A stretch of DNA of 64,000 nt, from NCBI RefSeq assembly GCF_035083965.1, contig NC_089722.1, positions 17,874,642 through 17,938,641 of the forward strand, read 5' to 3'. A model generated the notes under the pieces. That model was not told where the DNA came from. It worked only from the letters and a program-made list of their open reading frames with translations, and did not search any database. Source of the stretch: Branchiostoma lanceolatum. Lineage: Eukaryota > Chordata > Leptocardii > Amphioxiformes > Branchiostomatidae. Shown here one piece after another: positions 1 to 13,400 of this stretch (the first letter of the stretch is position 1; each line of letters starts with the position of its first letter). The position numbers and the translations under genes are program-made.

Positions 1-1420
1 CTTTGCCACGATCCCCCCATGCAGATCCTTTCTCAGAAAAGGTTGTGTTTTTGATAGTCTGTTTTTGATAGTCTGTGTTTGCTGGTTGCTTATAAGAAAT
101 ATACATGTATGTATACAAAACAAATAACTGTTTTTGTTTTGTTTTTCTTGCCCTAGTTCTGATTGGTCAATTGAGGCTCTTCTCAAGAGGTGGAAACTGA
201 CCTGTGTCCACATTCCACTTACCTTATTTGGAGCTGACAGCCTGTCACTAGGCGGGTCTGATCTTCCTGGCAACCACTCTATACAGATGCTACAGATTAC
301 AAATAGTTGACAGAAAAGTTTTTAAAACATTTTTTAGATGAATGATTGAATATCATTATAACTTTCTCAGGAAAACAACACAGTGGGACATTTTTACAAC
401 ACCAAGGTAAAATAAGATGATATTGATGTGTGTAACGTTATATATTTATAAACTTATAATGCAGTGTATTGTGATAACATCACTACAATATCGTAAAATC
501 AGCACAAGGTATAGATGCACGTAACTAAGTAGCGGAAGTGTCATTGGTGTAACTTCTACCCAAGTCCTGAGGTATGTCAGAGTTAAAATTTTCTACCTTG
601 ACCTAAGTTAGAGTATGTGAAGAATTTTAGGCAACGAAATGTAAGAAAGTTTTATTTCGATTTGTACAACACTTCTTTGAGAGAATGTGATTGAAATGAA
701 GAAAATATTTTCAAAAGGGGAAAGAAGTGATTTATGAGTGAATGAATAGGTATAAAAAAAGGCATAAAAACTGGAATAAAGGGAAAGAACAGCCAGAAAC
801 TTAGAATAAACTTAGGATAAAACTATACTGGAAACTTTGGTCTCTGAGTATAGGATTTAAGTTAAGCACAGATTTACCCAAGGACCAGTTGTTCATCTCA
901 CAATCGTGCCCAGTAGATAAAATCTGCTAACCAAAGAGTCATGAAAGACTCGACTTAAGCGTAGGACAGGTTTGTAAACAAACTTTGTCAGAACAGTCAG
1001 TTGCAAGGCCCTTAAGATACCATCCAAACAAATACTAGGTGCTGTACAATATAATGCTAAAAAGTAAATTTAAGTAATAAAGCCATTGTACAGCCATAGA
1101 ATTAATTGTACTTTATATAAGTAATATTTTGTGTAGCTGTGTATGCCCTTGTAATTGCAAAAATTTATTATAAACAAGAGAAAAGCGAAAGTTTGTGTTA
1201 AGTCTTCGTTGCGTTTTGATGCGGTATCTCACCTGCCGACGGCCCGCGCTGTGCATGACGGGGCATGGTTCCGTACACAGACATGACATCGGGCAGAAAT
1301 CAACAACTTAGGAACCGTTTTACTCGCCTTTTTCTCAATTTTTCAAGAATGCAGACGACTCAGTCGCGTCCATAACATTCTTCCGAACCAAGAGGCGACC
1401 GAATCGACGCACTGAAGGAG
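1..1420. other. Upstream intergenic region and probable 5' UTR/promoter of the ankyrin-repeat gene
   Basis: I find no coding exon here. Most of it is AT-rich. From about 1205 to 1440 the sequence becomes richer in GC and CpG, which fits a promoter and 5' untranslated region next to the short first coding exon at 1421-1439. An ATG at 1349 reads only eight codons before TAA, so it would act as a short upstream reading frame if transcribed. The transcription start is not identifiable by eye. Confidence 0.4.
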
Positions 1421-4400
1421 ATGACACTGAAGAAAAAAGGTAAGAAACGCGGGTGATTCGGAGTGCCCGCCATGTTTTGGTGGTGGGCGTCCTGCCGTAA
1501 CGATCCGATGTTTACGGAAATAAATTTGTATCTGTTTACTTCGCTTAAAACTTGATCGTTAAGGTTTAAAACTGTCTGTAAGGTTTAACACACAGACATT
1601 AGTGTGACGTTTTTCCTCCTGAATGAGGACTTACACGTAAGACGTAGCAAGACGTAAAAAATATTCTAAGGGTTCCTGGAAGAAGTCGTCTGAAGAGTAT
1701 TATTTCGGATCCCTTAGATTTGACAGAAAGGTGTTGCATGTTGTGTAGTCAGAAAAGAAGTCTTAGATTTATATCGACTGTCTGATCGAGAAGCATAATT
1801 CCTGGGATCAAAGGTTTGACTCTATTTAGCAAGAAAACTCGCTAAACCAGAAGTACGGATGATCTCGGGGGACAACCTAAACACCATATTTTCATTTTGT
1901 CGTCTTTATATTTATTTAGGTCAACATTTGTTTTTCTAAGCATAGCTTTCTGCTGTTGCCCGTCCTATACAAGACAATGGCGTGTCAAAATAGAGAAAAC
2001 ACTCCTGCTACAAAGACCAGTACGTTTGAATCTAAGGTTTAATTAGTTTTTGCAGGAGTTAATGACATATTCTTTGTAAAATCCTTAATTAGGTGTGACA
2101 GGTGTGAATTATTCATTGCCTAAACAAATCTCTATTTATTCAAATTGTTTTTATTGGTGGTAAATTAGTTAAGAGGTAAAAATCCCCATTGTTTGCTATG
2201 TACAGCATCTATAATTGTGTCAGAGATTAGGTGATTTGCGATCTTCATTTCAGCATCAGGATTTTCACAAACACTTGAGTGTTACATAAGAGGGCTTCAT
2301 ACATTTCCAATTAGAAGAAGTAGATACTGTGTTCTTCTGTGTAAAACTACTTCTTAAAGTGTCTAAGCCTACTTAAGACAAGATGCACTGACCTAGAATT
2401 TGAAGCAGCCATTGCTCTTTAGATTTAGCAAAGGTCCAGGGAAGAAGCTGAGAATTTTGAAGGGCCAGGTGTGTTTTAAGGGTCTTAAGGGTCCTTGCCC
2501 TTGCAGATAGAGTGTCACTGAAAATGGAAGGAACTGAAGACATACATGCATACAGGAACTTGAAATTTGAGAACTGTTTTGTTCTACAATGGACACAGCA
2601 TTTTTTTTTAAACATCTACAAACAGGACAATTTAGATGAACTGCTTTGAAAAATAAGAAAATAAAAAAAACAAATTAGAACTTGAAGAACTGACTGAAGT
2701 GAACGTTTAAGTTATAAGTACGCATACTATCTACAGTGGCCACTAATAATCATCAAAAACATATTCACAAAGCTACGTATCTAGATCTGCTGAACCAATG
2801 ATAAAGAATATGCTGATACTGTAAATAATGACATTTTTGCAGTGGTTTTATGATCACAGTTTTTGTGGTGACCTCTTCACTGCAAACTGAAAAGTAAACC
2901 ACCGTGAAAATGCTTGTTCTATCTTCTGCCCACCTACTTTAGTAGTACCTCATGTTTAAACCGCGAAATTGAAACTACTGTAAATACTTCACTTTCTCCC
3001 TTCTGGGAAATTGAATCTCCACAAACGTAAAGGCATTTACAGATATTGTTTCTTAAATGTTTTAATTTCAGATTTTCAGAAGGCTGTGTCCTTCATACAA
3101 GAGCTCCTGCTGAAGATTAGTGAGGACACGGAATGTGCCGAGGTTCGCGACAGCCTGAACCTCGTTCTCGTGCACATGCAGCGGTACTACCGCCTTCTAC
3201 GCCTACGCAGGAAAGATGGCGGCAAGGTGAACCTCGCTGCGTCCATGCCGCACGGAGGCGTCAGTCCCGCCATCCCAACCCACGACTTTCTGGACCATTT
3301 CAGTTGGAGGTGGCAGAATATAGAACACAGCGTGCCTCTGAACGGCAGCTTGCCCATAGACGGGAGAAAGGATTCGGGGATGCCGTTGGTTCTGCAAGCC
3401 GTAAAGGAAGGGGACAAGGAACTTGTTGCACAACTTATAGAGAAAGGTGAGAATCTAAGATATTTATATTGTTTTGTTGTTATCATGATTATTTGATTAT
3501 AATTCCAGGGGCTGAATCAAAGGATCTTACAATTAGTTAGGTTGAATTATAACTATAAGGGTCTGTAATGACGAGGGACAGCCCGTAAACAGTTGTGGCC
3601 ATAAGACTGTAAGGTCTTTTCAATAAGTGTGGTGGGTTCTTAAACATGTGAGGCTCTCCTCAAACATATGGGACCTCCGACTTTACGTCCCGTCCTTGAG
3701 GAAGCGAAAGGTATGCATTTTCACCTGAATTGAGTGAACAAGTTTATGTAAAATGCCTTCCCCAAGGGCACAACATTGGTATCTGCTGGGAATTCAAACC
3801 AAGAACCTTCAGATTCTTAGTCAACAACCCTAACCACCTTGATATTTTGACTTAGAGCCCTGTAAGCAAAATTTGGTTTACTGAAATCTGCACGCAATAT
3901 ATGAATATCTAAAAATGTCAGAATATCAGATGAAATTATGTGTCACAGACTTAAATAATTTCAAGACTAGGTATATTTTGAGGCCTGTTGAAATGAAACG
4001 CAATTTGGGATGAATATCCCTTCATATACTCCTGACTCTAATGTGAACTTTATGGTCATCATAAGTCAATGTTTTGGCCTGCCCTTGACATTGAGGTTCA
4101 CATATTACACTCCCAAGCTATAGAAATGTTAGATGTAAAACAAACAACTTTGTTTGATCTCCACTTAAAGGTACTAAAAATCATGCACCCTAACAGGCAC
4201 TTATTGGTAACCCTACGACGTAAGTAGGTAGTTTGTTTTCTCAGAACATTGTAGGGTTGCCAACATGCGGCAGGGCTCTCTCCAGGACCCGTCCCTCAGA
4301 CTCCCTCCGTCCTGGGACGGAAATTTGCTTCTTGAAATGGAAAACATTCTTGAGGGAAATGTATTTTCGGCAGCTTAAAATGACAGGTTGAACAATGAAA

Positions 4401-7400
4401 ATCGACAACAGGGGGCCCCCAAACAATGACTGGAACAGAAAAAGATTCAAAGCTTAAAAAGACAGCATTGTGACATTCGTCTCTGAATGCACTTTGAGAA
4501 ATATTTTCAACTCAGGACGACAATTATAAGTCAAAAACTCGGATAATTTTTGGGCACAAGTTGATTAGACCTAAGAGTAAGAGTGCCACAAGTTTTGTAA
4601 AAACAACTTCACAGATGTATGGGAGCTTAAGTTAAAGCGCTTTTGAAGGTTTCTTAACGGTCCGTTGAACCCTCACTAAACGCGGTTGTTAGACCAAACA
4701 GTCCTTTTGTGTTTGTGGCGGCAAGTTCTTTAGGTTCCAGGGCGTGGGCTAATAACACACACATCCAAACATTCTCTCTGGCAACACGCCCGCCTGGGAC
4801 ATAAACAGTCCTGGTTGCCAGGCAACGGGGTCAAAGTCTTAACCTTGGCTGTGTTGTTTGTCAGCTGTCTGTGTCATCAGTCTTGTCTAATGGGTGGGAA
4901 AGTTGATATTAATACCAAAGGTTACCTTTATAACTCATTATAACTCATTAGTTCTTGGTAGTTTTGCAAAGGAACTTTTAAGATAAGAGTTTTACTAGAC
5001 TGTATATCATAAAGTATAGATCTATAGCTAGATGTCAGAGGATAATTTGGTAGTAATAGGCTGTAATTTTCTCACTTTAATAACTTAAGTTGAACATAGA
5101 TATTTGCTGGTTGCTATAATTTAGTAGCTTCTGGATGTCACAAGCTTGTAAATGAAAAAAGAAAGGACAAAAGCCAAAAAAATACACTTTTTTGTGCAAA
5201 CAGTTTTAGTCCAGAATAAGATTCAAAGTCTGAAAATACTAATTTTCCTTCCATAAAAGTTTAACACACACTGAATTTATATATTTTGCAGTTTTTTTGT
5301 ATAGTATATTTGTCAAGAAAATGTTTTGTCAATCCTTTCAAATAATATGTAATTGATAAAAAAACCACAGTTTTATCATAAAGGTTGGATTTTCCGAGAG
5401 ACTAAGTTGATGACATGAGCAGATTGACATGACGTATATGAAAGGCTGAGTTGTTTTGACAGCTTTACTTGAGGGATTACTGTTGCCAGGCCTGTGTAAG
5501 GAGAAATAGTCCATCTATTATTTAACATCCTGTCTTTATACTCTAGCTGCTTGGCACGCATCCTGTATTATCTGAGGCAACAACCTTAAAGGGGACAGTT
5601 CTTGGAACGGTCCATTAATGGAAAATTGTTATTTGACTATTTGATAAGCTAAATGCACATTACCTGTTTACTGACCGTCCTTTGTTTTATAGAGACAACA
5701 TTTTATCTCTTACCTTGAAAAAAAGTCCTTTAATCTCCAGAGCGGTCATTATTTGTCCGTAAAACACGAGTCTGATAAAGAAGCAATTTACTACTAGACG
5801 TAGTAGAAGTCCAAAGAATTTTTCTGTTCTGAAGTGGTAGATTTAGTACTGCAACTGACTGTTACAGTACTGGTACCGTTGAAAATTCTAGCATACATGT
5901 AAACAGTGGTACAATGATAGAATGACACATGTTAGACTACAACTCAGAGTATCAGAAAGCCCAACATTGCAACTACCTGAGGACTTTCATTCTTTCTTTG
6001 TACTGAAATTTATAGTCAGGACTAGGGGTGGATACCGGTTCGGCTTAATAAGGTCAAAGTCCAAGGTTAGGTCCATAGATTTAGGTTCAGGTCCAGACCT
6101 GAACCTGGACCTGATCCTGTCCAGTTGATGTTTTGTTTTATTAGACCAATATTAAGCACAGAGAATTAATACTGACACGCACGACTATAAAAGTTTCTTG
6201 GTGAGAAAACTTTCAAGATAAACCAGTGTTTGATATTTGAATGTTGCACTTATTTTAAATGCCTTTTTTGTCAGAGGGAAGACTCAAAACACTTTTTATC
6301 AAACAAAATAGAAAAATATATTTGTACTTTGTTCGTTTTTTTTTTTACTCAGGTTTTGGGCTTTCAGGTTTTTTTGGACTCGGTTCTTGGATGTTATAAT
6401 AGTCCGAATCAGGTCCAGCGAACTGATATCCACCCCTAGTCAGGACTCAGATAATCATGTGTATCCTTATAATGTTAGTTACTATCATGTGATATGTAAT
6501 TTTTGTTGACAAACTGTCTGATTTTTTCCCCACAGATAAGAAATGCGTTCGTCAGACAGACAGTCTAGGCAGGACGCCTCTGATGTACGCCGTGTGTCAC
6601 GACCAGCCTGACTGCCTCAGCCTGCTGTTGGAGAATAAAGCTGACCTGGACATACAGGCACATGGTAATGGCAGCTATACAATCACTGTTTGGCGTATCC
6701 ATAACTAGAGCTGTGCGCTAGGGCTGTGTGCCCTGTTGCTGTACCACCAAAATTGTTGATTAGGTGCAGGTCTGGAACCGAACATCAAGTGTATCTGAAC
6801 CTGTACCTGAACAAGCTAAAACACTTGGAAATGATTTTTTGATAGGTAAATCCTATGTCAGAGATGGAAGTTTTGACAATAACCTTACAATGGAGAATGA
6901 AGACAATTAACTTTACTTACTGCGGCCTAACTTAAATGTGGACATTCACACTTCCAGATGGCATGACAGCCGTTGCCATGGCAGCAAACATAGGCAACGC
7001 CCCTGCAGTAGAGCAGCTGCTTCAGCAGGGGGCCAACTCTGACCTGCAGGACATCCAGGGACGGGCTGCAGTTCACTGGGCGGCGGCAGGGGGCGACACC
7101 AGGTGTCTGCAGGTAAATAAACAAACAAACAAACAAACGATAGTGATTTACTGTCAGGCTTTTAAGTTGTCCAAAATTTGGGTGGACCAGACCTGGACTT
7201 CCCCAATTATCTCTATGGATTAACAGTAACCTGGTAGCTTTGCATGTCAATCAATTTTCATGTTGTCCCAGTGTGTAGAATGACAACAGGCACAGTGTGT
7301 CTAAATGTTTTACCGGTACGTTATGCTACTTAAGTGTCGTCGTCTTATAGACCTCTGTCTTTGTTTGAGTTCAGATGTATATTTGTACGATCATTTCTAC

Positions 7401-10400
7401 TGTCAAAGCTGGGAAGCAAAACGTCTTTCCCTTGGTCTCCATGTCTTATCTATCCACTAACTGTTTACCTTGGATTAAACACCCTACTTGGTCCCATGTC
7501 CTGTAGCTGCTGATAGAGGGGAAAGTGAACCCCGCGGTGCGTGATCGGGACGGCATGAGCCCCTGTATGTGGGCGTGTCGCGCCGACATGATCGACCACC
7601 TGGACATGATCCAGTCCGCCCCGACCTTTGACACGGAGGAGGATGATGGGATAGAACGGGACATGGCGGGGCGGACGTGGACCCACTGGTCGGTCAGGAA
7701 GACTGAACCACTGCAAGTTCTACAGGTGGGGGACGTTCCTAAAGACACTTAGATCTCACTAGACCTGTGACATGTTGGTGGCCTCGCTGCATCCTAAATT
7801 GGATTTGTGTTACCCTTGACTTAATGATAGGACTATCATGCAAGTATACTGTCAATGCAGAAATGTTCGCTGTGGTTTTATGTTTGCGGTTTTTGTGGTG
7901 AACTTTCAGCGCGAACTTAAAACCACCGCGAAACTTTTTGCTCACCTATGACTGTAGTGCTACTATCGTTTCGAACACGAACTTAAAACCCCCGGGAACA
8001 CTCAATTTTCTCCCTACCGCGAAATAAAAACCATGCGAACTTAAATACATTTACAGTAAGTAAAATGACAACAAAAACACAAATTAAGCGTAAAAACATT
8101 TGTATTTTATCAATGACAGTCGTTGAGCGCGTTGTCAAATCGCTTGGTCACAGCACGGTTGCCACATGCCACAGGTCCAGTTAGATGAGCTAAGCCTACG
8201 CACTCATTTTTCCTGAGTAGAGTAAGGAAATTTGTGTAAAAAGTGCCTTTCCCAAGGGCAAAACACTGGGATTCAAAATCAAACCCAGAAGTTTTAGATT
8301 ATGCATGTCAGCCAACTGCCCAAACCACAAGGCAACAATAACTATTCTTATACACTTTGAATAAGATACTACCTTGCTATTGTTTTAAGACTACAAGCTT
8401 GCAAATTTCTTTACTACATGGTATAAGTAAAGTGTACAATTCCTAATTTTATTAAATGCAAGTCATTATTTGCATCAAAATTTTAATGATGTCTACATGT
8501 CTACAGACCTTACTGAAGAACCACAACATGGCAGCTATAATGGACAACGAGGGCAAATCTGCCTTCCTCGTGGCAGCTGAACAGGGTAAGTTTCTTTTGT
8601 TCTGTTTTAACTTTCAAGTTTTGGCATAATCTTTCAAATTGTTTTCTTTTGCTTAAGTTTAGATCTTGGGGCTATCTATTAGATTGTCACCAAAGAATCT
8701 CCAAGCCCTATAGGATATATTTTTCAGTAATACACCCGGTGTTCTCTCGATCACTGTGCAATTTTAGAGATTGGCTGATGTTTTCAAGTCCTTGATCCCT
8801 GTCCTATATCATGGGGTAGATTTTAAGCTGAAAAAGTGATGTGGAGTCACTGCCGATTTTTTTCTTCATTTCAGCGACCTTCTGGCAATCAATTATGGCA
8901 GAAACTTGTCGGTGTGACAGGGGCTTTAAGAAGAATTTAGTCAGTTGATAGCAGTAACTGTTTTCCTGGACAACATTAGACCTTGACGATGACCTCTGAC
9001 CCCTGTAGGTGCCTTGCCGGCATGTAAGTTGATGTTGTCTGAGTTGGGATATAAAGTTTGATCTTCAGTAGATATTATCCAAAGCATGGACCAAGCTCCT
9101 TGACAATGTTAGACCTTGACCATGACCTCTGACCCCTGTAGGTGCCTTGCCAGCGTGTAAGTTGATGATATCGGAGTTGGGGCAGGACTGCCTGGACGAC
9201 AGAGATGACGAGAAGAGAACATGTTTACATCTCGCCACCATTTGTGGGCACGGGGAGCTCGTCAACTTCTTCCTGGAAAATGGAGGTGTGTGTTTTCTTT
9301 TTTGTCACGTGATGCTTTCCTGGAATGGAAAGTAGCAGGACAAGTAGCAGGACACACTTCAGTATAAAGTGAGAAGCATTGATGCTTCAAAATTTATACT
9401 GGAGTGCACAAGAAAGGTGCAAAAATTAAGCATGTTTGAACGTTCGGGGTACAATCTACAAAATATGTAAAAATGAACTAAAAGTTGCTGACTCGTTCCC
9501 TTTTGACGCCCTCTTTTATGTGATGCTAAGCACAGGTCATGTGAACTGCAGCCAACGCACAGCAACAAATTTACGCTGACGGAACAAACATATGGTATCC
9601 TATTAGGAGGTGAAATGATGTTGTTTGGAATTTGAATGTTAGATGACTTGAATTAGGAACCTCAAGACCCCGTTCACACTCATTTTTTTCAATCGCGATT
9701 GAAGTATAATCGCGATTGGTCGATCTGATCGCGATTGAACGCAAAGAAACTTTTGCGTTCACACTGCTTTTCGCCAAGTTGATTAAAGTACGCCGTGATC
9801 CGATCGCGATTGAAGCACGATTGAGGCACGCTTATTATTTGAGGTCATAGGTTGAGGTCAGCGGTCAGCGTCGCTTGCTACAAAATGGCGGGAGTTCGCC
9901 AACTTTTGGAGAATGTTCTGTAGCCGTGGAAGGGAAGGCAATCGGCGGGCTATGATCGCGAGAAGGCGTGAACGACGAAGGCTTTTGTATATTAGCCTAG
10001 CTGTAATACAGGTAATGAACACGGCAAGAGCTGTAGACAGGACAATCTGGGAGCGTGAACAAAGCGACGATTGGTGATTCCCACCCCCGGAACAAGCCGA
10101 AATACACGCCGATCGCGATGGAATGAATCGTAGTTGCGTTCACACTCAAAATTTGATAGGATTGGATTGGATCCGATCACGATTAATCCTCCCCAAACTA
10201 CCTCCGGAGGTAGATACAATCCAATCGCGATTGGATCGTTTTGGATCGTTCCAATCGCGATCGGGAGCATTCACACTGAAAACGCGATTATACTTCAATC
10301 GCGATTGAAAAAATGAGTGTGAACGGGGTCCAAAGAATACCTTCTTTATCCTTTATCCTAAAACTTAAAGGTAGTCTCTTGGCACCAAATTATGTTAGGG

Positions 10401-13400
10401 AGAAGTTTAAGTTTTATCTAGGTTGCCCAATGTGCATGTTGTTAAAAAAAAGTATTCCAACCCTGTTTTCCAGCCGACCTCCACGCCACCGACTGTCACG
10501 GCGCCACCGCCTGGGACTACGCTGAGAACCGCCAACTGCACTACTGCATGCTGGTCCTGGAGGCCCACCAGAGACAACAACTGCAGGAGTCTGGTCATCT
10601 ATCCCCCTCCCAACACCTACCCCCCTCCCAACATCTACCCCCCTCACAACACCTACCCCCCTCACAACATCTACCCCCCTCACAACACATACCCCCCTCA
10701 CAACACATACCTGCCTCTCAACACCAACCCCCCTCACAACACAGCAGGAACACCCCCCAGTCTCAGGCACACCCACCGCACCCCCCTCCCACGCCTCCCA
10801 GCAGGGCATCCAAGAAACAGAAGAATGGGTCGGAGCCACACAAACAGCAAAACCACAGTGCAATAGGTACGATATCATCTCTAAGCTACAACCACTCAAG
10901 AAAGTTACAAGATTTTGAAGTGAGCTATAGAATTTATGTAAGTTTCTTGAGTGGTTGTAGCTTCCCTGTTTGCAGTGATTTCCATGTTTGAATTGGCTTT
11001 TATTTATAATCAAATAATTGATGCTACTACTTTCTATAGAATCTTGTGTGATGAAATGTTAACTGTTTTTTTTTTCAGAACCAATGGAAGAGGATGATCA
11101 GGACAGCAGACAGGGAGAGCTGCTGCAGTCCCAGCTGAGTGGGCAGGGGGAGCTGGTGCAATCTATGGACAGAATGGATGTCGGTCAAAACAACAAAGGT
11201 ATGCCAGCTTCTTCAGTAATGCCCGTCCAAAACAGGTTGATATGCTAGATGCTGTACCTTTTAGCTTATTACTAAATGTTAAATAGAAAGTCATGTGTCG
11301 GTTTCAAGGATGTCTTTCTTTCTGTCTCATTGGATAATTTAGTATATACTGCAATTCTTGTTTCTTTCACTGTTACTTTGATATGTTCACTGCTTTCACA
11401 ATCCTCCGTACCGTGAACTTATCATCACCGTGAAAAACCTGTTGTAATTATTTATGATTCCTTCACACATCCATTCTGTAAATCACTTTGCAACACCATG
11501 CAGTTAAAGTTCAGTCACTGTGAAAATGTCCATTTTTCTTACACTGTGAAATTTTGTTATGGTGAAGATAAAGTGAAACACTAATTCCACTCAGTCTGGT
11601 AGAGATCATGACCAATCAGAGACTCAGTGGACATAGTGGGATAGGGTGGTGTCCCATTTATACATCCTAAATTTCAAGTCAATCCATTGATCTAAAGTAA
11701 CATGAATCAAAGTTGAACATTTTTGACTACCGGTACCCTTTATTGAGGGAATAATTGATGAAACCAACCGACTGTCCCTGGGACTACCTTACATTTACCA
11801 TATTTTACTCACAGTTTTGTTTGATTTGCCCTTCAGTTGCTGATAGGTCGAGAAGTAACAGTGATGTGAACAGTGACCAGAGTCTGAGTGTGGGGATGAG
11901 TGTGTCGGACATCGATGGCGAGGGGCCAGACACAGAGGAAGGGCAGGGCAGGGCTGTGCAAGTAAGCACCTCTTTAATCAGGAACTTAAAACCCCTGTCC
12001 TGCTGGACCCATATATATGTGGGTTGCACAATGACATTACAGAACCCGTATGTCGGTCCCGTATATGTACAGGTTGGGGGTATTTTACAACTGAATGCGT
12101 CACAGAGCACCAAAACGCACCGAATGCGGAAGTAATTATGCCACAGCAGCGCAGAAAAAGTCAAGGGCCAATGACCTGATTTAGAAATCAAATTAATGAA
12201 ATAGATTTCGTAAAAAAGACAGCAGCAGGACAAGGGTTAAGCAATACGTAGCTGTTAGGAGGTCTCAGTTTTAATCTTCTAACTGCTGCGAAACCAATTT
12301 GGTGCCAAAAGGCTACCTTAGCAGATTTAAGGTTAAGCAGGAAAGAGCATATTTGTATTTGGCATTACTGTTGTTTATTTCCAGTCTCCCCGTGGACCTG
12401 GTATGCAGCAGCAACATGCGAACCACGTACCTCACCCTCCGGCACGGGGCCAGCCTCCCACACAGAACAATCAACAGGTGTGTACTGGTAGAGCATCACA
12501 TTGGTGCTGTGGAGGAGTTCAGAGGGCACCGTGACTGCACATTTCAGTCAGTCTTGTCTTTTTAATGAAATATCGGAGGTGCTTTAAGTTCCCACAAAAG
12601 ATATAAAGATAAAAAGATAGAAAGAATGGTTGAATTTGTATTGCTTCTTTTTCAGATGATGCAATACTATGATGGCTACCCACCTCAGGAGATGTACCCC
12701 CAGGAGTACCCCCCTCTCCAGGTCCCCACGGGCCCCCTGGCTGCCCCACACCCCCCTCCCACTTCCCCAGCCCACCATCTGCAGCCCCCTGAGCCCCAGC
12801 AGAGACGGGGCCCCCCTCCCGCCCAGCTGGCCCCCCTGGGACCCCTGGGACCCCTCCAGCCCGTGGAGAAACAGAAGAAGAAGAAGAAGAAAGGCAGCAA
12901 GGCTGAGAAGGAGTCTGTCCCTGCACCTCTCAGGCCCAACAGACCAGCCAGTCACACTATGGGAGAAGGTGGGGAGGTTTTAAAGATTCGTGGTTAATCT
13001 GTCAAGTCAAAGCCTTTAGTTTTCTTCGAAATACTTGTTTGGCCACATGGCCGCTTTTCAACAAGGTAATTGACATAGTAATAGATTTTCTTATACATTT
13101 AAAGTAAAGTGCTTTACCAACAAGCTTTTCACCAGTCATCTGGTCCTTCTCAAGTTCATTTGACCTAAAGCTTAATATGTCACTTGACCTAAGCAGAACT
13201 GTGACGTCAGCAACTGTCGGGACGGATCGGATACTAGAGATAGCCCTGCTATGTAGTAACTAACGAAAGTTTTACAGTTATAGGAGGAATGTTTTACGTT
13301 TAGACATATCTTAAGTTCATATATTATATGTATTTCCTATTTACAAAAACCAGTGATTGAGAATTTGAGGATGATATTTGTCTTAGAAATGGAAAATGAT

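Noticed and set aside
10414-11013. 199-codon minus-strand open frame over ankyrin exon 8
   Set aside because: It is the antisense of the 18-bp LPPSQH minisatellite; the plus-strand exon has correct splice sites and continues the ankyrin frame.
12519-12955. Minus-strand Gly-rich open frames opposite ankyrin exon 12
   Set aside because: Shadows of the proline-rich plus-strand exon, whose phases close on both sides.
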